A program made the position numbers and the translations under genes. Of a stretch of 64,000 nucleotides of DNA, positions 16,496 to 28,028 are shown one piece after another. How positions within the stretch are numbered: the stretch's first letter is position 1; every line of letters begins with the position of its first letter. This DNA comes from Dehalococcoidia bacterium (lineage in GTDB: Bacteria > Chloroflexota > Dehalococcoidia > DSTF01 > WHTK01), in contig WHTK01000002.1 of NCBI GenBank assembly GCA_009377745.1, positions 46,771 through 110,770 on the forward strand, written 5' to 3'. The notes under the pieces are model-generated. The model worked only from the letters and a program-made list of their open reading frames with translations. It did not search any database and was not told where the DNA came from.

Positions 16496-17877
16496 TGGAC
16501 CTCCGGACCTATGCTCAGATCGTACGGCGGCGCTGGTGGCTGCTCCTGCTGGGGCCCCTGCTGGCGGCCGGCATCGCCTTCGCCATCTCGAAGCAGATGA
16601 CGCCCATCTACACAACTTCCTCCACGTTGCTGGTCAACCAGACTCAGAACCCGGGTGTTGTCCAGTACAACGACATCCTCACCTCCGAGCGGCTCACAAA
16701 CACCTACGCCCAGCTCATCGAGCGGCAGCCGGTCCTGGCCGAGGTTACCAGGCTCCTGAGTCTGCCGATGACCGAGGACGGGCTCGCGGACAAAATCTCC
16801 GTCGCCACCGTCCGCAACACACAGCTGCTGCGCATCACGGTCGAAGATCCCGACCCTCAGCTCGCATCGATGATCGCCAATTCCACGGCTCAGGCGTTTA
16901 TCGATGACAACTCGCGCTCGCTCGGGCGTCCCGGCACGGTCACAATCGCCGAGGAAGCGCGCGTACCAAAATCGCCCTCCAAGCCAGACACCCGCCTGAA
17001 CACAATGCTGGCCGGCATGCTGGGCCTCATGGTCGTCGGCGGCATTGCCCTCCTGCTCGAGTATCTGGACGACACCATCAAGGCCAGCGAAGAGACGGAG
17101 CCGGCCATCGGCCTACCGACGCTCGGCACGGTGCAGCGCATGAAGCGCGTCAAGGGCACAGCAGTCGCCCTTCTGGAGCCGGGCTGGTCGGACGCCTACC
17201 TTCAGCTGCGCACCAACATCCACTTTGCCGGCGTGGGCACAAGGCTCAAATCGATCCTCGTAACCAGCTGCAGCCCGGGCGAGGGGAAATCTACCACGGC
17301 GTCCGGCCTCGCCGCCGTCCTGGCGCAAGCCGGCGAGCGCGTCATTCTCGTCGATACGGACTTGCGCCGGCCGACATTGCACACGGTCTTCGGCCTGCCT
17401 AACTCATTTGGCCTTACCGGTCTCCTGCTCAGCGACGCCTACGACCCGGCGCCGGCCCTGGTTGAGTCCGGCCTCAAGAACCTGCAGGTCTTGCCCTCCG
17501 GCCCCCTGCCGGCCAACCCCGCCGATCTGCTGATGTCCGACAACATGGCGCGGATCATCACCAATCTCCAGCAGCGGGCCGACTACGTCATCTTCGATAG
17601 CCCGCCCGTCCTGGCGGTGACCGATGCCTCTATCCTCGCGTCCCGCACTGACGGCACAATCCTGGTTGCCGAGGCCGGTAGCACGCGTACGCACAGCGTG
17701 GTCCACGCCATCCAGGACCTCTCGAAGTCGCAGGCGCGCCTCGTGGGCCTGGTGGTCAACAAGGCTCGCACCCATCGTGCCGGCTACTACGGCAATTACC
17801 ACTACGGCTACGGCAAGGCCAAAGCCCTGGATATGGATAACTCGTCACGCATCACCAAGCCTAAGCAAGTAGCCTGA
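16495..17877 (+). CDS. Polysaccharide co-polymerase/BY-kinase (Wzz-CpsD fusion, Wzc-like)
   Basis: This 460-residue inner-membrane protein controls export and chain length of extracellular polysaccharide. Residues 1-190 form the Wzz domain between two membrane helices (about 16-33 and 170-188). The cytoplasmic kinase domain has Walker A SPGEGKSTT (about 260-268), Walker A' ILVDTDLRRP (about 284) and Walker B YVIFDSPP. The C-terminus is Tyr-rich (YYGNYHYGYG), the usual autophosphorylation cluster. The periplasmic part is short, as in Gram-positive-type CapA/CapB fusions. It is followed 18 bases later by the epimerase gene. Confidence 0.9.
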   Translation: MDLRTYAQIVRRRWWLLLLGPLLAAGIAFAISKQMTPIYTTSSTLLVNQTQNPGVVQYNDILTSERLTNTYAQLIERQPVLAEVTRLLSLPMTEDGLADKISVATVRNTQLLRITVEDPDPQLASMIANSTAQAFIDDNSRSLGRPGTVTIAEEARVPKSPSKPDTRLNTMLAGMLGLMVVGGIALLLEYLDDTIKASEETEPAIGLPTLGTVQRMKRVKGTAVALLEPGWSDAYLQLRTNIHFAGVGTRLKSILVTSCSPGEGKSTTASGLAAVLAQAGERVILVDTDLRRPTLHTVFGLPNSFGLTGLLLSDAYDPAPALVESGLKNLQVLPSGPLPANPADLLMSDNMARIITNLQQRADYVIFDSPPVLAVTDASILASRTDGTILVAEAGSTRTHSVVHAIQDLSKSQARLVGLVVNKARTHRAGYYGNYHYGYGKAKALDMDNSSRITKPKQVA

Positions 17878-17895
17878 GAAAGGTGAGAGACACAA

Positions 17896-18909
17896 ATGAT
17901 CCCAGAGCTTAGAGTCCTAGAGAACTCAAAGCGCGTCCTCGTGACAGGCGCCGGCGGCTTCATCGGCCATCACCTGGTGTCCTATCTCAAGGAGCGCGGC
18001 TACTGGGTACGCGGGGCCGACCTCAAGTACCCGGAGTTTGCGCCAACGGCCGCGGACGAGTTCCTGATCCTGGACCTGCGCCGCTGGGAGGACTGCCTCA
18101 CCGCCACCGCTGACATCGATGAGGTTTACGCGCTCGCGGCCGATATGGGTGGCATGGGCTTCATCTCCAGCCACCACGCCCAGATCCTCCACAACAACTC
18201 GCTGATCAACCTCCACACCATCGAGGCCGCGCACCAGAACGGCGTCAGCCGCTATCTCTACACCTCCTCGGCCTGCGTCTACCCCGAATACCTGCAGACG
18301 ACCACAGACGTCGTGCCGCTCAAGGAGGAGGACGCTTACCCGGCCGAGCCCCAGGACGCCTACGGCTGGGAGAAGCTGATCGCGGAGCGGCTATGCACCC
18401 ACTACCGCGAGGATTACGGCCTTGAGACGCGCATCGTCCGGTTCCACAACATCTTTGGACCGCTAGGAACCTGGGACGGCGGCCGAGAGAAGGCGCCGGC
18501 CGCCCTGTGCCGCAAAATCGCCGCCGCCAAGCGCGATGGCAGCCATGAGATCGAGATCTGGGGCGACGGCGAGCAGACGCGCTCCTTCTGTTACATCAGC
18601 GACTGCGTGACCGGGCTTTACAAGCTCATGCGCTCAGACTACCGTGAGCCGCTCAACCTCGGTCAGGACCGCATGGTCTCGATCAATGAGCTCGCGGACA
18701 TCATCGCCAACGTCGCGGACTTGCAGATCGGCAAGCGCCACGTAACCGGACCGCAGGGCGTCCGCGGCCGCAACTCCGACAACAGCCGCCTGCGCCAGGT
18801 GCTGGAGTGGGAGCCGGAGGTTAGCCTGGAGCAGGGTCTCGCCGTCACCTACGCCTGGATTGAGGACAAGATGAGCCAGCAGTACGCGACAGAAGCCCGG
18901 GCGGCCTAG
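17896..18909 (+). CDS. gme: GDP-mannose 3,5-epimerase (extended SDR)
   Basis: This 337-residue NAD-dependent SDR converts GDP-mannose to GDP-L-galactose (with GDP-L-gulose as by-product). Seen: Rossmann motif VTGAGGFIG, SSACVYPEY with the catalytic Ser and Cys region, the YGWEK (YxxxK) motif, and the near-diagnostic segment GTWDGGREKAPAALCRK, almost identical to plant GME. The length matches the family. Co-occurrence with the Fcl-like gene 3 bases downstream points to a GDP-linked unusual hexose for the exopolysaccharide. Confidence 0.88.
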   Translation: MIPELRVLENSKRVLVTGAGGFIGHHLVSYLKERGYWVRGADLKYPEFAPTAADEFLILDLRRWEDCLTATADIDEVYALAADMGGMGFISSHHAQILHNNSLINLHTIEAAHQNGVSRYLYTSSACVYPEYLQTTTDVVPLKEEDAYPAEPQDAYGWEKLIAERLCTHYREDYGLETRIVRFHNIFGPLGTWDGGREKAPAALCRKIAAAKRDGSHEIEIWGDGEQTRSFCYISDCVTGLYKLMRSDYREPLNLGQDRMVSINELADIIANVADLQIGKRHVTGPQGVRGRNSDNSRLRQVLEWEPEVSLEQGLAVTYAWIEDKMSQQYATEARAA

Positions 18910-20606
<1,697 letters not shown>

Positions 20607-20683
20607 CGCATCAGCGCAGTAATCTCGATGTCCTGACCATCTGAGCCGCTGCGCATCGCCCGCTCTAGCACGAGTCGAACCGC

Positions 20684-21733
20684 TCAATGCCGGCCAGCCT
20701 TTTCTGGCGCTTGGGTAACAGCTTCCGTCCGCACGGCCGCTCTTTCTGCCGCCGCCAGGCGATTGCGAAAGGCCGAGGCGAGCCGTCTTGCTGCGGAGCT
20801 GTTATGACCTTTAATCAGGTACCAGGCGCGAAGCATCCACAGGTGCTTTCCCAAAGACATTCGCGCTATATCAGACCCGAGACGGGCGGTGCTTTGACTC
20901 AGGGAATCGACTGTCGCGAGCATGTCGTTTGAGTCGTAGCCCATGCCGGTCATTACTTCTGGCCCAATCTGCCTGATGTAGTTTCGACACCAGTTAGAGC
21001 GGATCTTGCTTCCCATGGTTTCTTGCCACTTATTGAGAGGTTCCTGGCTGATTGCCTCGTATTTACGCGTACCGATGGTGTCGCCCATCCGGCCGTTTAG
21101 CTGGACGGCTGTAAAATCGCTCGCCATCTTGTCATCGTAAGGAAGAGCAAGGTAGTCGCAGATCCGATGAATCTCATCGAGCGGGTTCTGGACCAGGTCC
21201 TCATATCGGAGCGAGAGAGAGTTCCCTGCATGAGACTGGAAAGCCTCTACAAGGCGGCGGGGAGCGTTATAGAGTTGATCAGTGTATTCGTAGAGATTCC
21301 ATTTTCCGCTGCCCCATGAATCGATTAAAGACGCGGCCACGGCTAGAGGATTCCGCCAGAGGAAAATGAACTTCGCATCTGGAAAGACTTGGAATATATC
21401 CTCGACGATTAGGTCATAGCGCGGCGTTTTATCGAGAAAATAGGTCGTGGATTCTGGCCCCTTAAGGTCGTTGTATAAGCCTTCGACGAACTGCCTAACA
21501 GCCTTGTCAAAGTCTGCTTTCCCATAGGGCAACTGCGCGATGACGTCGGCGATGGCATGGGCTGCCCTATCGTGGTTATATTCCGCATAAACACCGGTCT
21601 CACGGTGCATGTATCGCAGCGGCAGCAGGATCCATGGCTCGGATACAGTAGAGATTTCCGGATGAGCGGCGAGAATCCGCTGTGTGAGCGTGGATCCGCT
21701 CCTGGGGAGTGAAAACAGGAAGATTGGTTTCAT
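20684..21733 (-). CDS. PAPS-dependent sulfotransferase
   Basis: This 349-residue protein has the 5'-phosphosulfate loop FSLPRSGSTLTQR at its N-terminus and a 3'-phosphate-binding segment FIFLWRNPLAVAASL. LSLRYEDLVQNPLDEI follows as in sulfotransferase family members. It ends the minus-strand polysaccharide operon, overlapping the polymerase gene by 4 bases. It would sulfate the exopolysaccharide or its lipid-linked repeat. Codon and base use are less GC-biased than in the flanking housekeeping genes, consistent with lateral acquisition. Confidence 0.87.
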   Translation of the reverse strand: MKPIFLFSLPRSGSTLTQRILAAHPEISTVSEPWILLPLRYMHRETGVYAEYNHDRAAHAIADVIAQLPYGKADFDKAVRQFVEGLYNDLKGPESTTYFLDKTPRYDLIVEDIFQVFPDAKFIFLWRNPLAVAASLIDSWGSGKWNLYEYTDQLYNAPRRLVEAFQSHAGNSLSLRYEDLVQNPLDEIHRICDYLALPYDDKMASDFTAVQLNGRMGDTIGTRKYEAISQEPLNKWQETMGSKIRSNWCRNYIRQIGPEVMTGMGYDSNDMLATVDSLSQSTARLGSDIARMSLGKHLWMLRAWYLIKGHNSSAARRLASAFRNRLAAAERAAVRTEAVTQAPEKAGRH

Positions 21734-23184
21734 AATCGGCCTCCGGCAGGTCTCGTCTGAACGCTCTCGAGCTGGGTGACGTGTTTGATCTTCGGCAGAT
21801 CGCGGAGAGAATCGCTACGCAGCATGGCGGCTATCGCAATCCAGGCAGTACCGTTACTCCACATGTGATTGGAGGTCCCGATACTGTCGGCGTATATCAT
21901 GACGGCGTAAAGCGCGAGGACGATGACGCCTGGTTCTATCTGTTCCTTGCGCGTCAATCTCTTGAACCACCAGAGGCCCAAGTAAGCGCCGAGTGAGAAG
22001 TAAATGGTAAGTCCAAGCAGACCCCATTTGTGATAGACGTCTGCTGGTCCAATGTGAATGGTCCCGACATCTGCAAGGTCGCTCACGCGAGCGCGTACCG
22101 CCGACACCGTTGCGCCGGTTAGGTCTATGCCGGCGCCAGAACCGGCTCCGAGGATCGCCCACGGCAGGCCCTTACTTGAGACCTCCAAACGGATCTCCTC
22201 AATTTCGTACATTCTCTGCTGGAGCGCTTGATCGAGTTCTCCTCGTCGTTCTTGTGCGGCTTGTAAGTTGGTTATACGCTTGCTTAGTCCGGTGCCTTCA
22301 CTCGCCCCCGAATAATAAATGCCTCCTACTACCATCATCAGAACCGGCACCGCGACGAGGAGAGTTTTTCTGCCTCTCGCGTCTTTTAGCCAGTAACAGC
22401 CCAACACTGCAACCCCGATAAGTAATGCCGCGAAGCCAGCTCGCTGGCGCAAAACATCATCGAGAATCAAGGGCGTCAGGCAAAGAAGAAGAATGAGGGC
22501 AGTCCGAGTCCTGAGCGCGAGGACCAGAAGCGCAATTACGACGAGCCCGCCCGGGCGAAAGGGCGGGACGTTGAGACCAAGCACGGCAAATGGCAGCGCG
22601 GTGATCGCAACCAATGTCGCCAGACTATTGAACTGACGTTCATCCCGTATCGCCCCGTTCATCACGATCACAAGCAGAGGCAGCGTTAAGAGTTTGACCT
22701 CTTCGCGGGCTATACCGGACAGGGAATTCCCATTGGTTATGCCCCAGACCGTGCCTACGCCCGCCGTTAGCAGAAATAGCAGGGGGAGGAATGTCAGCTT
22801 CAAAGCGCCGCGATTTTGTAGAAGCGCGATCCCCGTGAGTGCGATCAGAAGAGGAAAGGCAGAGACGGCCCAGAAGCGTTTGGCCAGATATTGAGAATCC
22901 AGGTCATTGAGCGAATACAATTCGATGGCCAAAAAGCCTCCGGCAAATGAGGCTCCGGAAGATACGATCGTGAACGCGGCGACTTCCCACGGTGTCGATG
23001 AGAAGTAACGGGACGTGAAGGCTGCGCCGATCAGGCCGCCAGTAAGGCCAACCACAAGGATCTGGTGCGCAGCAAGATTGAGGACAGAGGTCACGGAACC
23101 AACGATGATCGAAGCCGCGATCGCCAGGAGCAGGGTCGTAATACCCCGCGAAGACACGTCATTCCAAGGGAGCGCGATCGTCAT
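21730..23184 (-). CDS. O-antigen ligase/polymerase-like membrane protein (Wzy-type)
   Basis: This 484-residue protein has about 11-12 hydrophobic segments. A long extracytoplasmic loop in the C-terminal half (TGLSKRITNLQAAQERRGEL to about VGTIHIGPADVYHKWG) holds the conserved-looking GxGSGAG and HIGPADVYHKWGLLG features of Wzy/WaaL proteins. These polymerise lipid-linked repeats on the outer face of the membrane. It lies between the flippase (16 bases upstream) and the sulfotransferase (4-base overlap). Sequence divergence is typical of polymerases, so polymerase and ligase cannot be separated here. Confidence 0.78.
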   Translation of the reverse strand: MTIALPWNDVSSRGITTLLLAIAASIIVGSVTSVLNLAAHQILVVGLTGGLIGAAFTSRYFSSTPWEVAAFTIVSSGASFAGGFLAIELYSLNDLDSQYLAKRFWAVSAFPLLIALTGIALLQNRGALKLTFLPLLFLLTAGVGTVWGITNGNSLSGIAREEVKLLTLPLLVIVMNGAIRDERQFNSLATLVAITALPFAVLGLNVPPFRPGGLVVIALLVLALRTRTALILLLCLTPLILDDVLRQRAGFAALLIGVAVLGCYWLKDARGRKTLLVAVPVLMMVVGGIYYSGASEGTGLSKRITNLQAAQERRGELDQALQQRMYEIEEIRLEVSSKGLPWAILGAGSGAGIDLTGATVSAVRARVSDLADVGTIHIGPADVYHKWGLLGLTIYFSLGAYLGLWWFKRLTRKEQIEPGVIVLALYAVMIYADSIGTSNHMWSNGTAWIAIAAMLRSDSLRDLPKIKHVTQLESVQTRPAGGRL

Positions 23185-23200
23185 TTGCTCGATATCCTCA

Positions 23201-24514
23201 TCAGCCCGACTTCGAGCTCAAGATTGGTCGCGCCGCCCCGACGGACAGGGCAACCTGGCCCTTCCCATTACTAACGCCTGAAAGTAACGGTATGGACACA
23301 ACGAGAAGGCTCACACAGCCACTGATCGTCATAGCCCAGGCTGAGCCAGTGACTCCCCAGCTCGCCGTGAGCAGGATTGCGGATGGCACCAAGACAACGC
23401 AGGCGATGAATTCGGCCAGACTTCCCAGGCCAGGGAGGCCGGCGCCTCTTGCGCATTCTGCCAGCACGCGGCGAAGACAGAGAGGAAGCGCACTCAACAA
23501 CAGGATGCGCGCAATGCCTACTGCCTCGTTGAACTCCGCGCCAAAAAACATCGGGACAAGCCACCCGACAAGGGCTTGGCCGGCGAGGATAATGCTGCCG
23601 CAGACAATCAGTGTCAGAGTGGAGTACCGCAAGATTGCCGTCCGATGACCACTGGCCAAGCCAGCGATCCTTGGATAGGCGACCATACCTATGCTTTGAG
23701 CGACAAACTTCGGTAGGTTCGTAAACGCGAAGGCGACGACATAAATTCCGAGAGCAGCAGGCCCCGCCACGAGACCGACTATCAAGTCGTCGATGCCGAA
23801 ACTTTCGACCGGATTGGCGGAGCCGAGCAGTCCCTTGAGGCCCACTCTGACCAGCACGCCCTTAGATGGCGACGAGCCGTCACCTCTAGCCGCATTTCTG
23901 ACACTCCTTTGAGCGACCCAAATGGTCACGAGGGCAGCAAGAACTTGTGATCCTGCCCAAGCCTCCACAACCAGCGGCAGACTTCTGGGACCGAGGAGAA
24001 AAATCAGCACAAGCGAGCCGCTGTAGAACGTGACCTGGAGTATGCGCAAAAGATTGAAGGCGCCGAATAACCGCTGACCCTGAAGAAGCGCAAGGCCAAA
24101 CATCTGAGCCACACGCGCGGGGAGGACCAACAAGGTTGAGAGGCCGGCGATGATGAAAGCATCATGCCGTCCCTGGAGAAACACGAAAAGGATGGCGGCG
24201 TGGACTACGATCAGCGCGGCAGTGACGAGGACTAGCGACCCCAGTATTGAGCGGACGATCTCTCGGGTCGCTCCAGGATTCTGGGCTATGAAGTACGTGG
24301 TGGCGATCGGGATACCGAGCGTCCCTGTCTGAGCAAGCACCAGCGGGAAAACAACCAGTAGCGCGAGTTCGCCGCGACCCTCGATCCCCAGGAGCCGCGC
24401 CACCAGGACGCCGCTGATTAGAAGAACGCCCTGGAGCACGAAGGCAGTCCCGATAGTACCCGCGGTCGCGCCGTGGTCATTCCAGGTCTGTTTTCGTAGC
24501 GCTCTTGGGATCAT
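23201..24514 (-). CDS. Polysaccharide flippase (Wzx/MATE-like, MurJ-superfamily)
   Basis: This is a 437-residue protein with about 12-14 membrane segments. The N-terminal pattern GTAFVLQGVLLISGVLVARLLG resembles polysaccharide-transport flippases that begin with a long first helix and an (A/V)RLLG turn. It would move undecaprenyl-linked repeats across the membrane for the adjacent polymerase. It sits 51 bases downstream of the GT4 gene on the minus strand. Confidence 0.85.
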   Translation of the reverse strand: MIPRALRKQTWNDHGATAGTIGTAFVLQGVLLISGVLVARLLGIEGRGELALLVVFPLVLAQTGTLGIPIATTYFIAQNPGATREIVRSILGSLVLVTAALIVVHAAILFVFLQGRHDAFIIAGLSTLLVLPARVAQMFGLALLQGQRLFGAFNLLRILQVTFYSGSLVLIFLLGPRSLPLVVEAWAGSQVLAALVTIWVAQRSVRNAARGDGSSPSKGVLVRVGLKGLLGSANPVESFGIDDLIVGLVAGPAALGIYVVAFAFTNLPKFVAQSIGMVAYPRIAGLASGHRTAILRYSTLTLIVCGSIILAGQALVGWLVPMFFGAEFNEAVGIARILLLSALPLCLRRVLAECARGAGLPGLGSLAEFIACVVLVPSAILLTASWGVTGSAWAMTISGCVSLLVVSIPLLSGVSNGKGQVALSVGAARPILSSKSG

Positions 24515-24565
24515 GGACAGCGGATTCCTAACTGAAGCTTGTTGTATCCAAATAAGGCAACCAGA

Positions 24566-25825
24566 TCAGGCGGCGATCCTCGGTTCCCCCTGATTCTCAC
24601 TCGCCGGGACAAGGCCATGGACGAAGCCATCGAGCGCGCGGCCAATCGATGCCTCCGAGTAGGTGGCGCGGGCGAATCGGACGGCCCTAGCCCCAAGCTC
24701 GGCGCTGCCGGCCCCGTCCTCAATCCGCTGCTTCACCGCCTCGTACAGGGCCATCGCATCTTCCGGAGGCACCACGACGCCTACAGCCTGCGCCAGCAAC
24801 GGCCGGGCTGCATCGCTCATCTCGTTCGCGGCCGCAACGACGGGCGTCCCGGAGGCAAGATAGCCGGCGAGCTTGCTGGGGAAGGACATGTCGGTGACGC
24901 TGGCCCTCTGCGTCAGCAGCAGCACGTCAGCGGCGCCGAGCACGCTGGGATGCAGCTCTTCCGTCTGCAACGGCAGGAAGCGCATGTTATCGAGACCGTA
25001 GGACTGCGCCAGAGACTCAAGCTCTGCCTTCTGATTGCCATCGCCAACGAGGACCCAGAGCAGCCGCGACGAGGCCTCCATCGAAATCCGAGCCGCCTCG
25101 ATAAGCGTCTCCAGGCCCTGCTTGTTGCCAAGGTTGCCGGAGTACAGGGCAATCGGCCGGTCCGTGGGAAGGTTTAGCCTTTGGCGCACATCGTCCCGCG
25201 CCAGCGCCGGCTCCCGGGCGGGGGTCCAGTTTGGCACAAAGTGGACCTTCTCCGGAGCGACGCCATAGCTAAGGATCGGGTCCCTGAAGCCCTCCGTTAT
25301 CACGGCAATACAGTCCGCGCGGCGAAGGACAAAACGCTCGGCCATTGCCGCCGGCCCGGCCAACTGACGCGCGCCTTTCATCCCGCTCTGCGCCGCCGCC
25401 CGTGCTACCAGGTCCTGCACATGAATGCCCAGCGGCACGCCAAACCGCCGCGCCAGGAGTGCGGCCATGACACCATTCGTGAGGATAGGAAGGACCCCGA
25501 GTACGACATCCGGCCGGCCAACCGACCCCATCGCGGAGAGAGCAGTGATGCCGAAGCTTGCCTCTACCAGCAAACGGCCCCACGCCGACGAACCGTGCGG
25601 TATATGATGCCAGCGCCGCAGCACGCGGACGCCCGAGATTGTTTCTTCGGAATGGAGGCGGCGCTCATAGCCGTCATGCAGTCGCCATTCAGGGTAGTGC
25701 GGATAGCCGGCAAGGACGGTGACATCGTGACCAGTGCTGGCCAGATGCGCCGCTCGCCCCAGTGTTGTCTTTCCGGTGCCCGTTTTTTCCGGCGCGAAGT
25801 TAAGCGACACGATCAAGATGCGCAT
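24566..25825 (-). CDS. GT4 glycosyltransferase (WcaI/WbuB-like)
   Basis: This 419-residue GT-B glycosyltransferase has N-terminal ILIVSLNFAPEKTGTG and YPHYPEW motifs typical of the WcaI/WbuB branch, a LYSGNLGNKQGLETLI nucleotide-binding strand, and a C-terminal FPSKLAGYLASGTPVVA segment (donor-binding EX7E-like region modified). The start is ATG 25825, with GGGAGGG 8 bases upstream. It overlaps the 3' end of the dehydrogenase gene by 26 bases. It adds a sugar to the lipid-linked repeat. Confidence 0.87.
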   Translation of the reverse strand: MRILIVSLNFAPEKTGTGKTTLGRAAHLASTGHDVTVLAGYPHYPEWRLHDGYERRLHSEETISGVRVLRRWHHIPHGSSAWGRLLVEASFGITALSAMGSVGRPDVVLGVLPILTNGVMAALLARRFGVPLGIHVQDLVARAAAQSGMKGARQLAGPAAMAERFVLRRADCIAVITEGFRDPILSYGVAPEKVHFVPNWTPAREPALARDDVRQRLNLPTDRPIALYSGNLGNKQGLETLIEAARISMEASSRLLWVLVGDGNQKAELESLAQSYGLDNMRFLPLQTEELHPSVLGAADVLLLTQRASVTDMSFPSKLAGYLASGTPVVAAANEMSDAARPLLAQAVGVVVPPEDAMALYEAVKQRIEDGAGSAELGARAVRFARATYSEASIGRALDGFVHGLVPASENQGEPRIAA

Positions 25826-27221
25826 CGGTTGTCCCTCCCTGGAGCGTCTCATTCGCAATAGAAGTCAGCTTCCTTGCCATCGACTGCACGTCGAAGCCGT
25901 CCGCAGTACCCAGAGCGATGTAACGTACCTGCTCGCTATCAGCCAGCTCTTGCTCCAGAAGACGCCAGCAGTCCAGGACCGTCACCGGTGATGTTTTGTC
26001 CTCAAAGTCCTCGCGGACGAGAGACCGGAACTCATCACACGGGTTGGCTATGACGACTACATCCGTCTTCTCGATGACCGCCCGTGGCGACAATGCAAAT
26101 ACAGTGCCCTGTGGTAGGACACGGGCCGCGTTTTTCATCGCCAGAGGGTCGTGGGCTACAATCGGATAGCCTTCACGGGACAGCGCCATCGCAAGGTCCA
26201 ACGCCGGCGACTCAGTGATGACGTCCGTCCCCGGCTTATATGCCAGGCCCAGGATGCCAACAGCGCTTCCCGGCGCCAGAAGGGGCCTGATCCGCGCTAA
26301 AGTACGATCGATAATCTGGCGGTTGAAGTCGTCCGTTGCGTTGAGTATCGCGTCATCAACATCCAGCGAACGGGCCAGGAAGGCCAGCGCGCCGTTATCG
26401 CGTGGGAAACAAGGGCCCCCGTAAGGCAGACCACCCGTGAGGAACTTACCGCCGATGCGCGAATCGAGGCCAATGGTCCGCGTCACGCGGTCGGTGCGGG
26501 CCCCAGGGATCGCCTCGCACATCTCGGCAATCAAATTTGCGAAGCTGATTTTGAGCGTGAGGTAAGAGTTGATCCCTACCTTCACGAGCTCGGCTTCGGC
26601 CAGCGACACCCTCACGATCGGCGGCCCGTTCAGGCAGAAGGCTCCGTAGAACTCATCGAGTAGGTCGCCGGCCCTTTCATCTGACTCGCCCAGCACAACG
26701 AAGTCAGGTGACAGCATGTTGTGGATGGTGGTGCCGAGGGCAATAAACTCCGGATTGAAGCACAAGCCAAAGTCACGCGAGCATTGTTTGCCGGAACTGC
26801 GCTCCAGCGCGTCTTTAAAGATCGTTTGCGTTGTCCCCGGGATAACGGTGCTCACGAGCACAACCAGGTGATAGTCATCCTTCTGGGCCAATGCCCGCCC
26901 GATCGACTTTGCAGCCGCGATGACGTTTCTGCTGGAGAAGGCCCCGGACGGCAAAGAAGGTGTATTGACGTAGACAAAGGTGATATCACTTTGCCTTACG
27001 GCCGATTCGTAGTCCGCGGTTGCGGAGATCTGATCGGCGTGCAGGCGATACAGGTCGCTCAGCCCAGGCTCGGTAACCGGCGCCACGCCCGCGTTTGCGC
27101 ACTCCAACACGGCCGGTGAGAGGTCAATCCCAATGACTCGAAAGCCACGTGATGCGGCGGCGCCGGCCATGCAAGCTCCGAGCTTTCCGAGGCCAGCAAT
27201 CGATATCGTCGTCAAGTTCAT
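25800..27221 (-). CDS. UDP-glucose/GDP-mannose dehydrogenase family protein
   Basis: This 473-residue NAD-dependent dehydrogenase oxidises a nucleotide sugar to the uronic acid. Seen: SIAGLGKLGACMAG Rossmann motif, the catalytic Cys in GGPCFPRDN, the Lys in the preceding helix (ELVKVGINSYLTLKISFAN), and the C-terminal LGLAYKPGTDVITESPAL motif. It is about 30-40 residues longer than typical UDP-glucose dehydrogenases at the C-terminus. The start is ATG 27221 with GAGGAG very close upstream. Uronic acid plus sulfate would give a strongly acidic glycan. Confidence 0.87.
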   Translation of the reverse strand: MNLTTISIAGLGKLGACMAGAAASRGFRVIGIDLSPAVLECANAGVAPVTEPGLSDLYRLHADQISATADYESAVRQSDITFVYVNTPSLPSGAFSSRNVIAAAKSIGRALAQKDDYHLVVLVSTVIPGTTQTIFKDALERSSGKQCSRDFGLCFNPEFIALGTTIHNMLSPDFVVLGESDERAGDLLDEFYGAFCLNGPPIVRVSLAEAELVKVGINSYLTLKISFANLIAEMCEAIPGARTDRVTRTIGLDSRIGGKFLTGGLPYGGPCFPRDNGALAFLARSLDVDDAILNATDDFNRQIIDRTLARIRPLLAPGSAVGILGLAYKPGTDVITESPALDLAMALSREGYPIVAHDPLAMKNAARVLPQGTVFALSPRAVIEKTDVVVIANPCDEFRSLVREDFEDKTSPVTVLDCWRLLEQELADSEQVRYIALGTADGFDVQSMARKLTSIANETLQGGTTDAHLDRVA

Positions 27222-27288
27222 CTCCTCTAATTGAGCTTGAGCCGCTTGGGAATTATCGGCATTCCATCTGCCTCCTGACTGGGTGCAG

Positions 27289-27990
27289 CTAGTAAGCGCC
27301 TCGGCAGAAGAGCACGTTGGGTACCGTGAGCAGCAGAATCCGGACATCTAGCAGGAAAGAGCAGGCTCGGATGTATGCCAGGTCCAGGCGCACCATCTCG
27401 TCGAACGGCAGGTCGCTGCGTCCGCTGACCTGCCAGAGGCCGGTCAGGCCCGGGGTTACCCGCATACGTTCGCCTTGCACCTCCGCGTAGCCCTCAATCT
27501 CGCGTGGCATTGGCGGCCTTGGCCCAACCAGGCTCATGTCGTTGACGAGGATGTTGAAGAGCTGGGGGAGCTCGTCCAGGCTGGTGCGTCGTAGCCAACG
27601 TCCCATCCTCGTAATTCGGGGATCACGTCGCATTTTGAAGAGCGGGCCTGTTGATTCATTGTGCTGAAGCAACTCGTCCGGCATATCGCTGCCGATATGC
27701 ATCGTGCGGAACTTGAGCATGATAAACGGTCGCAAGCCCTTGCCTAGCCGGTCTTGCCGATAGAGCACCGGACCGGTCGAATCGAGCCGGATCAGCAGGG
27801 CAATGATCGCTATCAGCGGCAACGCTATCAGACATAGCGGCAGCGCCATTGCCAGGTCGAGGGCGCGCTTGCCGTAGCGCCGGTAGAAGGATGGTTCGGC
27901 TACATCGTGTACGAGGACGGTTTCGGCTTGGAGTTCCGGCTCGCGCTCGTACACCAGGGGCAAGCTTCGCCTGGGCGCTGGAGTTGCCAT
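27289..27990 (-). CDS. Undecaprenyl-phosphate sugar phosphotransferase (initiating enzyme)
   Basis: This 233-residue bacterial sugar transferase starts polysaccharide repeat synthesis by moving a sugar-1-phosphate to undecaprenyl phosphate. A single hydrophobic helix (about 43-68) is followed by the catalytic core: LKFRTMHIGSD, RITRMGRWLRRTSLDELPQL, NDMSLVGPRPPMP and VTPGLTGLWQVSGRS. It lacks the long N-terminal membrane region of WbaP, so it is the short type. It leads the minus-strand biosynthetic operon. Confidence 0.92.
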   Translation of the reverse strand: MATPAPRRSLPLVYEREPELQAETVLVHDVAEPSFYRRYGKRALDLAMALPLCLIALPLIAIIALLIRLDSTGPVLYRQDRLGKGLRPFIMLKFRTMHIGSDMPDELLQHNESTGPLFKMRRDPRITRMGRWLRRTSLDELPQLFNILVNDMSLVGPRPPMPREIEGYAEVQGERMRVTPGLTGLWQVSGRSDLPFDEMVRLDLAYIRACSFLLDVRILLLTVPNVLFCRGAY

Positions 27991-28028
27991 GCGTCTTCTT
28001 CCTTGACTGGCTGGAGGGACGAGGAACT

